DNA of 11,967 nucleotides, from assembly GCA_025361685.1 (NCBI GenBank), contig JANYKE010000115.1, positions 1 to 11,967 of the forward strand. The letters run 5' to 3'. The notes beneath the pieces were generated by a model that worked only from the letters and a program-made list of their open reading frames with translations, ran no database searches and was not told the origin of the DNA. How positions within the stretch are numbered: position 1 is the first letter of the stretch; each line of letters begins with the position of its first letter. Made by a program: the position numbers and the translations under genes. This document shows, one piece after another, positions 6,069 through 11,967 of this stretch. This DNA comes from Eubacteriales bacterium (GTDB taxonomy: Bacteria; Bacillota; Clostridia; JANYKE01).

Positions 6069-7127
6069 CTATTCACAGAAAAACTTTTTTGCTTCGTGTA
6101 GGGCTTCCCTTATTTCATCCTCTTCAATATCCTGCATTTTATGTAAGCAAAAATCTGAATCCATCAAAATTCCTGCAAGCTTCATGCCTACTCTTTTCTT
6201 ATCATTTTTCATTGCACCTATAAATGGTTCTAATGAGAAATACTCCGGCAATAGTGCGACATTAATAACCTTGCCGCAAAGCCTCTCAACTTGCTCTTTA
6301 ATATCAGTTGATAAAAGTCCTCTGTTATTTGATACAATATTTGAAATCATCATACCTACAGAAACTGCCTGCCCATGCGGAACGGCATAGTGTGATACCG
6401 ACTCGATAGCATGACCGAAGGTGTGTGCAAAATTAAGCAGATTTCGCACGTCCAAATCAAACTCATCATCTTCAATAAATGTCTTTTTATAATTCAAAGA
6501 ATTAATAACATAAGTCTTCAGAAGACAATAATCTCGATTAGTTAAAAAGTCGATATCACTAACAATTTTATTAAAGTTCTTTCTGCCGGACATCACATTA
6601 AATTTAACAACCTCTCCCAATCCGCTTAAGTAATCAGTTTCACTTAAGGTATCTAAAAAACCGTTATCAATAAAGATTCTGTCAGGCGGATAAAATGTGC
6701 CTAGCAAATTTTTAAATTTCAGATAATTCAGCGATGTTTTGCTACCGATGCAGCTATCGGATTGTGCTAGCAAGGTGGTAGGGACAAACACCCATTTGGT
6801 GCCCCTATACAAAATATTCGCTGCAAATCCGGTTACGTCCTGAATAATTCCGCCACCGAAAGAAATTAGAGTCGAATTTCTTTTGGATGGCAATGCAGTC
6901 ATCCGCTCACATATCTGCAAGGCAGTGTCTATGCTTTTATTATCCTCGATAGCTTCTATTATCATCATGTCTTTTTGGTCAAAACATAAAAACAATGAAG
7001 AATACTTTTCATAAACATTTTTATCTATTACTATAAATTTATTCTCAAGTTCTTTCAATTCTTCAATAAACGAAAATGCTTCAGAAAATATTATTTCGTA
7101 AGTCTTAATATTAGATTTGATAATCAT
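6069..7127 (-). CDS. 3-Dehydroquinate-synthase-like sugar phosphate cyclase
   Basis: A 352-residue protein of the AroB/sugar-phosphate-cyclase superfamily, NAD- and metal-dependent enzymes that close a phosphorylated sugar or seven-carbon keto acid into a carbocycle. Visible: NAD-binding GGGIIQD (91-97), R108-G-T-K111, PTTLLAQSDS (116-125), K130, K139-N140, the metal ligands E172 (GLGEVVKF), H235 (RNLLNFAHTFGHAIE) and H251 (VPHGQA), R228, N232, H239 and K310/K311. All catalytic positions I can place are kept, so it should be active. It differs from ordinary AroB at substrate-near positions: IGSKTSLN where VGGKTGIN is usual, LGTFYPP for IGAFYQP, and HGQ for HGE. Its neighbours are not shikimate genes. 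Its ATG overlaps the SDR stop by 4 nt (ATGA), so they are translationally coupled. I read it as a cyclase of a secondary or surface-sugar pathway; a divergent true dehydroquinate synthase remains possible. Confidence 0.85.
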   Translation of the reverse strand: MIIKSNIKTYEIIFSEAFSFIEELKELENKFIVIDKNVYEKYSSLFLCFDQKDMMIIEAIEDNKSIDTALQICERMTALPSKRNSTLISFGGGIIQDVTGFAANILYRGTKWVFVPTTLLAQSDSCIGSKTSLNYLKFKNLLGTFYPPDRIFIDNGFLDTLSETDYLSGLGEVVKFNVMSGRKNFNKIVSDIDFLTNRDYCLLKTYVINSLNYKKTFIEDDEFDLDVRNLLNFAHTFGHAIESVSHYAVPHGQAVSVGMMISNIVSNNRGLLSTDIKEQVERLCGKVINVALLPEYFSLEPFIGAMKNDKKRVGMKLAGILMDSDFCLHKMQDIEEDEIREALHEAKKFFCE

Positions 7128-7789
7128 TTCGCAACAAATCCCCCATCAATTACAATTTTCTGCCCGGTAATATATGTATTCTTACTTGAGCATAGAAACA
7201 AGACCAATTCGGCAATTTCAGAAGGCTGTGCAAAACGCCCCAAAGGTATTTGCTCACAAAGTTTTGCAGTCTCAACCGGAGATATATTCTGCAATGTTAA
7301 TTCAGTATTTGTAAAGCCGGGACATACTGAATTGATCAGAATATTATATTCCCCAAGTTCAACTGCTAAGGCATTGGTAATCCCGTGAATACCATTTTTA
7401 GAAATGCTGTATGTGGTTCTCTTTTCTTTTGAAACAACGCCCCAAATAGAACTGATGTTAACAATACGTCCGTAGCATCTGCTTTTCATGCCGCCAACAA
7501 AACCCTGTATCAGCTTTAATGGTGCTTTAATATTAACTTGCATAGTCATGTCAAAATCAGCATCCTCAATATCTTCAATATACGCAATTGGATTGATTCC
7601 TGCACAGTTCACAATTACATCAATATGCATATCCTTATTCTTTTCCACAAAATTATCTATTGAAGAAGAGTCACTCAAATCCAGCTGCTCTCGAGTGGGA
7701 GCTACAACACTGTAGCCCTCACTCGTGAACTTCTCATATATTGCCTTGCCAATTCCTCTGCCTGCACCTGTTATCAAAACATTCTGCAT
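7124..7789 (-). CDS. Short-chain dehydrogenase/reductase (SDR, FabG-like)
   Basis: A 221-residue classical SDR, an NAD(P)-dependent oxidoreductase acting on a carbonyl or hydroxyl of a small substrate. The cofactor motif TGAGRGIG is at 7-14, NCAG at 61-64 and Asn86 in the QVNIKAP segment. The catalytic triad is Ser114, Tyr127 and Lys131, with the usual 13-residue Ser-to-Tyr spacing, followed by PG at 157-158 and the C-terminal GQKIVIDGG. It is slightly shorter than the usual 240-250 residues but complete. Its ATG shares one base with the aldolase stop (TAATG), and its own stop overlaps the next start, so it lies in the middle of a translationally coupled run. The substrate cannot be read from the sequence. 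Context suggests it oxidises or reduces an intermediate made by the aldolase, the ThDP enzyme or the cyclase, rather than acting in fatty acid synthesis. Confidence 0.9.
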   Translation of the reverse strand: MQNVLITGAGRGIGKAIYEKFTSEGYSVVAPTREQLDLSDSSSIDNFVEKNKDMHIDVIVNCAGINPIAYIEDIEDADFDMTMQVNIKAPLKLIQGFVGGMKSRCYGRIVNISSIWGVVSKEKRTTYSISKNGIHGITNALAVELGEYNILINSVCPGFTNTELTLQNISPVETAKLCEQIPLGRFAQPSEIAELVLFLCSSKNTYITGQKIVIDGGFVAK

Positions 7790-8583
7790 TAGCCATTACC
7801 TTTAATCTGACTTAATCTTGATTCCATCATTTTCATTCGCACAACGTCTTCTTGTGCCATACGATTATAGAAATCATATTTGTTAGTCAAGTATAGCAGC
7901 TCAAATTCCATAGCCTTCGTTAATCCGTCTTTAATATTTGAAAGCGATTCAGGACTTTTGAATACTACCTTCCTGGTTTCAAATTTAGCAACTGAATTGC
8001 CTAATCTTTTTATAAATGGTATTGCCTGCTCCGAAATACCACCGCCCATGCCGGGCACAATACCCTTTGCAATTGCCTTATCCAAAAACGACTTTGTAAT
8101 TTCGAATACTTTATCTCCATTGATATCATCACGAGACAAGCCCATTGAGCCGGATAAATCTACGCGTCCGACAGCTATACTATGTATAATCTCAATGTCT
8201 TCAACGTTAAATATCTCATCAATATTTTCATAACAGGTAATAGTCTCAGTATTAATAATAAATTTTATGTCCTCGATTTCCTCCTTTGTAAATACCTTTT
8301 TTATAGCACCAATAAATTTGGACATGGCAAATTTCGTTTCAATCATAGGTGCCATAATGCCGGTAGCGCCTAATAGGCGGCATTGATCCAAGTCTCTAAC
8401 CGCTTCACAGCCTCCGATTTTAATGTACAAATCCATGTCAGCACGAAATACCACTTCATTGAGTTTAACAAGCTCATCAGTTCTTGATCCCTCTGCCTCA
8501 AATTCAGCCTTGATTGCAATCACGTTATGATTTTCTTTCAAATCTCTTAACAGGTCAAGCATTTTCCTCTCTACTCTGTTCAT
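7789..8583 (-). CDS. HpcH/HpaI-type aldolase (citrate lyase beta superfamily)
   Basis: A 264-residue predicted TIM-barrel enzyme of the HpcH/HpaI aldolase and citrate lyase superfamily, whose members make or break a C-C bond next to pyruvate, oxaloacetate or acyl-CoA using a divalent metal. Seen: AIKAEFEAEGSR (23-34), KIGGCEA (55-61), GIMAPMIETK (75-84), the metal-ligand Glu in NTETxTxYENID (E113) and the second ligand in AVGRVDLSGSMG (D142), then VPGMGGGIS (176-184). It lacks the N-terminal His that is general base in HpaI-type pyruvate aldolases, so the exact reaction is uncertain. The C-terminal 40 residues are charged and helical. The chosen ATG has GGGAGG 7 nt upstream; the longer frame starts at a TTG lying inside that site. 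It overlaps the SDR gene by 1 nt. The superfamily call is good, the substrate unknown. Confidence 0.8.
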   Translation of the reverse strand: MNRVERKMLDLLRDLKENHNVIAIKAEFEAEGSRTDELVKLNEVVFRADMDLYIKIGGCEAVRDLDQCRLLGATGIMAPMIETKFAMSKFIGAIKKVFTKEEIEDIKFIINTETITCYENIDEIFNVEDIEIIHSIAVGRVDLSGSMGLSRDDINGDKVFEITKSFLDKAIAKGIVPGMGGGISEQAIPFIKRLGNSVAKFETRKVVFKSPESLSNIKDGLTKAMEFELLYLTNKYDFYNRMAQEDVVRMKMMESRLSQIKGNG

Positions 8584-8590
8584 AATCAAA

Positions 8591-8596
8591 CCTCCC
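8591..8596 (-). promoter_or_regulatory. Ribosome binding site fixing the aldolase start
   Basis: GGGAGG on the minus strand lies 7 nt before the ATG at 8583. The frame is open to a TTG at 8598, but that codon is immediately upstream of the GGGAGG and has no site of its own, so the protein starts MNRVERK. Confidence 0.88.
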
Positions 8597-8598
8597 AA

Positions 8599-10398
8599 TT
8601 ATTTATTTTTAAAAATATTCGCTTTAAATTCATCCGGTGGAAGAAAGGGAAACATATCTTCTAATGGTGGGGATAGCATAGTTCCATCAGGTGATTTTTT
8701 TGACGATGTTCTAGGTGAAAACACTTGCTCTGTAGTCACCATAACCTCACAAATTAAAGCTCCTTCATTGTTCAACGCCTGTGTGATAATTGTTACTAAC
8801 TCAGCATGATTACTACATCTCAGAAATGAGATTCCATAAGCATATGCAATTTTTTGACTATCCGGAAAACTCACACCGCAATCCGGCTCGCACCCTACTA
8901 AAGGGGCTCCAAAAAAGTTGTTCTGTGTCTGTCTTATTGAATGATATCCGTTGTTATTTAAAATAAATATCTTTATGGGCAATTTGTAATGCACAACCGT
9001 CTGCAATTCTTGGATATTCATCTGTATACTTCCATCCCCGGCAATACAAATAACCGGCTTACCGTTTAAAGCAACTGCCGCACCGATTGCGGCCGGCAAA
9101 TCATATCCCATAGATGCACAACCGGAATTAGTGTACAACCTTTGCCCTTGCTTGATAATTGCGGCTTGAAATGTGCAAACACATGCAGAACCGTTACCGG
9201 TAACCACAACTTGATTCTCCGGAAGCAGCTCAGTCAAGGCACGCGCAAAGCAATATGGGTTAACAAGTTCTTTACTTTCCCAATAAGACTCCAGAACAAT
9301 GGGATACTTTTTTTTGACATTTGCACAGTACTCAATCCACTCTTGCTTCGGAGCAAGAATATCTGCACCTAATGCAGAATTCAGCCCTTCAATTAATTCT
9401 TTAACATCTGCGTGAATTGGCATTTGTATGTTCAAGGTAGGTTTTTTAAGCTCATTGATATCAATATCAACAACTATTTTATAGGCATTCTTAGCGAAAT
9501 TCTCCCAATTGTAGCTGATTTGTCTAACATTTAATCGACTTCCTAAAACAAGTAGTAAATCTGCATTTGCTACAATAAAATTTCCGGCTCTATCCCCTAA
9601 TGTACCCGGTCTGCCAAAATACATCGGATGCGCGTCCCAAATGCTGTCGTGCGCATTCCAAGCTGTCACAACCGGAATATTCAGATGTTCAACTAACTCT
9701 ATAAATCTGTCATATGCACCCGATAAACGAATGGCAGATCCGGCAAAAAGTACAGGGGTCTTCGCCTTTTTAATTAATTCAAGTATTTTATCAATTGTTT
9801 CTTTTTCTATATGAGGGGGTATTTCTCCAAAATCCTCAATGGAGTCATAGCCCATCAAACTTTCCTCATCTACAAGTGCACCTTGAATATTCAAGGGCAC
9901 ATCAATCCAACAAGGTCCATGTCTACCGGTTGTTGCCAAATAAAATGCACGCTCCAAATGATATCTGATGGTGCTTGCATCTGTAACCATAACAGAATAT
10001 TTTGTCATAGTGTGAATACAACCTGCAATGTCAAATTCTTGGTCACCCAATTGACGGAGCTCAAGATCAGTGCTTCGAGTAGTTGTATCAAAACGGACTT
10101 GACCCGAAATAATTAGCATAGGTATAGAATCCAGCCAGCCGCCTAGCACACCCGTAATTGCATTTGTACCACCGGGGCCACTCGTTACACAGACAGCAGC
10201 AATCTTTCCTGTCAATCTTGCATAGCTCTCCGCCGCCATTGCACATGCTTGCTCATGGTGGTTATAAATACAGGTAAGATCCTGATTCTTCCCAAATGCA
10301 TCATTCAAATGCATAGCTCCGCCACCGGTGATGGTGAAAACATGCTTAATCTCGAATTCGACTAACTTCTTAGAAATATAATCAGCAACTCTAATCAT
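8599..10398 (-). CDS. ThDP-dependent enzyme, acetolactate synthase-like carboligase
   Basis: A 599-residue three-domain thiamine-diphosphate enzyme of the acetolactate synthase/pyruvate oxidase superfamily, which typically decarboxylates pyruvate and joins the two-carbon unit to an acceptor carbonyl. The N-terminal pyrimidine-binding domain carries the catalytic Glu49 (NHHEQACAMAAE) and TSGPGGTNAITG (72-83). The middle domain has GRPGTLGDRAGNF (262-274) and GSRLNVRQIS (286-295), resembling the FAD-binding part of acetolactate synthase. The C-terminal domain has the ThDP motif G454-D-G ending in N481-N482. RQLGDQEFDI (115-124) and the tail DGTMLSPPLEDMFPFL (571-586) are features I associate with ThDP proteins in surface-polysaccharide loci. 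GGGAG lies 6 nt before the ATG. No small regulatory subunit or ilvC follows, which argues against branched-chain amino acid synthesis. It could attach a two-carbon branch to a keto-sugar, as YerE does in CDP-yersiniose formation; this is inference. Confidence 0.85.
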   Translation of the reverse strand: MIRVADYISKKLVEFEIKHVFTITGGGAMHLNDAFGKNQDLTCIYNHHEQACAMAAESYARLTGKIAAVCVTSGPGGTNAITGVLGGWLDSIPMLIISGQVRFDTTTRSTDLELRQLGDQEFDIAGCIHTMTKYSVMVTDASTIRYHLERAFYLATTGRHGPCWIDVPLNIQGALVDEESLMGYDSIEDFGEIPPHIEKETIDKILELIKKAKTPVLFAGSAIRLSGAYDRFIELVEHLNIPVVTAWNAHDSIWDAHPMYFGRPGTLGDRAGNFIVANADLLLVLGSRLNVRQISYNWENFAKNAYKIVVDIDINELKKPTLNIQMPIHADVKELIEGLNSALGADILAPKQEWIEYCANVKKKYPIVLESYWESKELVNPYCFARALTELLPENQVVVTGNGSACVCTFQAAIIKQGQRLYTNSGCASMGYDLPAAIGAAVALNGKPVICIAGDGSIQMNIQELQTVVHYKLPIKIFILNNNGYHSIRQTQNNFFGAPLVGCEPDCGVSFPDSQKIAYAYGISFLRCSNHAELVTIITQALNNEGALICEVMVTTEQVFSPRTSSKKSPDGTMLSPPLEDMFPFLPPDEFKANIFKNK

Positions 10399-10412
10399 AC
10401 TATTCTCCCAAA

Positions 10413-11294
10413 CTACTTATCGAATAATAAAGCTTCCCTATTTAAGCTGTGCTTATTGTTTGCATAAAAAACATATAGCTCAGTAATGGATTGCTTCATT
10501 GTCACGAATTTAAAATCACAAAATGCTTTCCTGAATTTATCGTTGTCCCCGCTGTATTCTATTCCCATGCCTTCATTTAAAACAAGAATTGGCAAATCAT
10601 GCTTTCCACTAATATCTCGAACCATCTCAGCTATTTCCAGCAGCGAAACAGAATTATCAGGAGTAATGTTGTAACTTTTATCCTTTGTATCATTTAGTAA
10701 AAACAGTTTAATTATCCTTACTAAATCATGTATGTTTATATAATCGAATTTGCGGTCTTGCTTTAATGTTATCGGAAGATCAAAAAGTGTCTTACATATT
10801 GCATTGGATATAAATCTAATCGCGTAGTCCTCATATTCACCAAATACACCAAACACTCTCAAATCAATAACCTTTTGACTATTTTCGCAGTGTTTAGAAC
10901 AAATATATTTTGCGAATCCGGCATTATCCTTGGGAACATGTTGGTCAAAATATTCCTCTTTCATCTTAGGCATATAGTGCAGTATGTCATAGCAAAGTCC
11001 CGATCCTAAATAAAGCATCTTATCAAAGTATTCGGAATTGCGTACAAGATTGAAGTACATTCTGGTATTGTTATATAAAATATCAGAATGATCCGGAGCA
11101 TTCCTATGCGCCGGCTTTATGGCAGCATGAATAATCACATCAATAGAATTTACCTTTATAAATGTTCTTACAGCATCCTCATCCAGTAAATCAAGCTCTT
11201 TATGAGTAGGTGCCAGTATAGTAAATTGCTTTGATAAATCTTCAATAATGTTTCTTCCTATAAAGCCACTACCACCGGTAAGAAATATCTTCAT
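10413..11294 (-). CDS. NAD-dependent epimerase/dehydratase (extended SDR)
   Basis: A 293-residue extended short-chain dehydrogenase of the NAD-dependent epimerase/dehydratase family, related to GDP-fucose-synthase-type enzymes that modify nucleotide-activated sugars. Seen: TGGSGFIG (6-13), LDLLD (35-39), IIHAA (54-58), Ser98 in LGSGLCYD, the catalytic Tyr130-x3-Lys134 (AKYICSK), RVFGVFGEYED (146-156) and the sugar-binding segment RKFDYINIHDLV (181-192). The start is set by AAGGAG 5 nt before the ATG at 11294; an in-frame GTG at 11300 lies within that site. It is the first gene of the five-gene run, 42 nt after gdhA and 14 nt before the ThDP gene. It may be a reductase, epimerase or dehydratase on a nucleotide sugar, which suggests the pathway works on an activated sugar; the exact reaction is unknown. 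Confidence 0.87.
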   Translation of the reverse strand: MKIFLTGGSGFIGRNIIEDLSKQFTILAPTHKELDLLDEDAVRTFIKVNSIDVIIHAAIKPAHRNAPDHSDILYNNTRMYFNLVRNSEYFDKMLYLGSGLCYDILHYMPKMKEEYFDQHVPKDNAGFAKYICSKHCENSQKVIDLRVFGVFGEYEDYAIRFISNAICKTLFDLPITLKQDRKFDYINIHDLVRIIKLFLLNDTKDKSYNITPDNSVSLLEIAEMVRDISGKHDLPILVLNEGMGIEYSGDNDKFRKAFCDFKFVTMKQSITELYVFYANNKHSLNREALLFDK

Positions 11295-11299
11295 TTGCA

Positions 11300-11305
11300 C
11301 TCCTT
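11300..11305 (-). promoter_or_regulatory. Ribosome binding site fixing the epimerase start
   Basis: AAGGAG on the minus strand lies 5 nt before the ATG at 11294. The alternative GTG start at 11300 shares a base with this site and would have no upstream binding sequence, so the protein begins MKIFLTGG. Confidence 0.85.
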
Positions 11306-11336
11306 GTCCGCAGTATTCTGTGTGTATGCAATAAGA

Positions 11337-11967
11337 CTAGTACGTGACTCCCTGCTCATACATTGCAGTGGCAACTTTTACAAACCCGGCTATGTTGGCA
11401 CCTGCTACCAAATTGTCTCCCAAGCCGTATTCTTGCGCAGCCTCAACTGATTGCACAAAAATATTATTCATTATGTTTTTAAGTTTTGCATCAACTTCTT
11501 CAAAGGTCCATGACTCTCTTTGGCTGTTCTGCGCCATTTCAATTCCGGATGTCGCAACACCTCCTGCATTTGCAGCTTTAGCAGGCCCGAATATAACACC
11601 GTTTGCAAGCATAAACTCAACTGCCTCAGGTGTGGAAGGCATATTTGCACCCTCTCCTACGGCAAAACATCCGTTGCTTACAAGAACCTTAGCATCTTCA
11701 AGCGTCAATTCATTTTGCGTTGCACTTGGCAGTGCGATATCACACTTGACATTCCAAATGCTCTCTCCCTCAACATATTTTGCAGTTGGATGATAGTTTA
11801 AATAATCGCTTACTCTTCCTTTATCAACATTCTTAATCTGCATAATTGTATCAACTTTAATTCCGTCCTCATCATAAATGTATCCGTTTGAATCACTCAT
11901 TGTAACAACTTTAGCGCCAAGCTGATAAGCTTTTTCTGCGGCATATTGAGCCACATTGCCGGAACCT
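11337..11967 (-). CDS. gdhA: NAD(P)-specific glutamate dehydrogenase, C-terminal part
   Basis: The last 209 codons of a hexameric-type glutamate dehydrogenase (about 450 residues in full), which converts 2-oxoglutarate and ammonia to glutamate. The 5' half lies beyond the right edge. The visible part opens in the Rossmann fingerprint GSGNVAQYA, continues with VVTMSDSNGYIYD at the end of the second strand, and includes IALPSATQNEL, EGANMPSTPEA, GPAKAANAGGVATSGIEMAQNS and the C-terminal NIAGFVKVATAMYEQGV, all characteristic of this family. Coenzyme preference is not certain from this part; the Ser-Asp-Ser segment after the fingerprint fits NADP-type bacterial enzymes. No terminator is visible in the 42 nt between its stop and the epimerase start, so the downstream five-gene run may be transcribed partly from the gdhA promoter. 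Confidence 0.96.
   Translation of the reverse strand, partial: GSGNVAQYAAEKAYQLGAKVVTMSDSNGYIYDEDGIKVDTIMQIKNVDKGRVSDYLNYHPTAKYVEGESIWNVKCDIALPSATQNELTLEDAKVLVSNGCFAVGEGANMPSTPEAVEFMLANGVIFGPAKAANAGGVATSGIEMAQNSQRESWTFEEVDAKLKNIMNNIFVQSVEAAQEYGLGDNLVAGANIAGFVKVATAMYEQGVTY

Noticed and set aside
6069..10398. Phosphonate biosynthesis cluster (PEP mutase plus phosphonopyruvate decarboxylase)
   Set aside because: The aldolase carries HpcH/HpaI motifs and not those of PEP mutase, and the ThDP protein is a 599-residue three-domain enzyme rather than the shorter decarboxylase.
6069..10398. Inositol catabolism (iol) operon based on the ThDP enzyme
   Set aside because: No iolB, iolC, iolE or iolG-like gene is present, and a ring-forming cyclase would not be expected in a catabolic iol operon.

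Overview
The window looks like chromosomal DNA of an anaerobic Gram-positive bacterium of the Clostridia type. The grounds are a full-length pyruvate:ferredoxin oxidoreductase, an oxygen-sensitive radical-SAM sulfatase maturase, a corrinoid methyl-carrier protein, a hexameric-type glutamate dehydrogenase, AT-rich spacers and strong GGAGG-type ribosome binding sites. Family or genus cannot be fixed from this sequence alone.

Layout. The left edge (1-161, minus) holds the first 53 codons of a secreted protein, which runs off the window. A divergent spacer (162-398) carries a leader hairpin for that gene and a good sigma-A-type promoter for the single-gene corrinoid protein unit (399-1028, plus), which ends in its own terminator. 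Everything else is on the minus strand. Read in the direction of transcription from the right edge, it runs: 3' part of gdhA (11337-11967), then a tight five-gene run of NAD-dependent epimerase-like protein, ThDP-dependent acetolactate-synthase-like enzyme, HpcH/HpaI-type aldolase, short-chain dehydrogenase and dehydroquinate-synthase-like cyclase (11294 down to 6069). A hairpin follows, then PFOR (5886-2356) with a strong terminator, then the sulfatase maturase (2253-1105).

How the genes work together. PFOR, gdhA and probably the corrinoid protein belong to core anaerobic carbon, nitrogen and one-carbon metabolism. The five-gene run is the most interesting part. The genes are separated by 14 or 15 nt or overlap by 1 to 4 nt. 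They encode two carbon-carbon bond-forming enzymes of families that commonly use pyruvate, a sugar-phosphate-cyclase-type enzyme and two Rossmann oxidoreductases/epimerases. No shikimate gene or branched-chain amino acid partner gene (such as ilvN or ilvC) lies beside them. This reads as a pathway for an unusual branched, elongated or carbocyclic sugar, or a cyclitol, perhaps for the cell surface. The product is not known to me, and no glycosyltransferase or nucleotidyltransferase is in view.

Three starts were set by ribosome binding sites rather than by the longest open frame: PFOR at 5886, the aldolase at 8583 and the epimerase at 11294. No stretch longer than 300 bases is without a gene. 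I see no tRNA, rRNA, CRISPR array, insertion sequence or attachment site.
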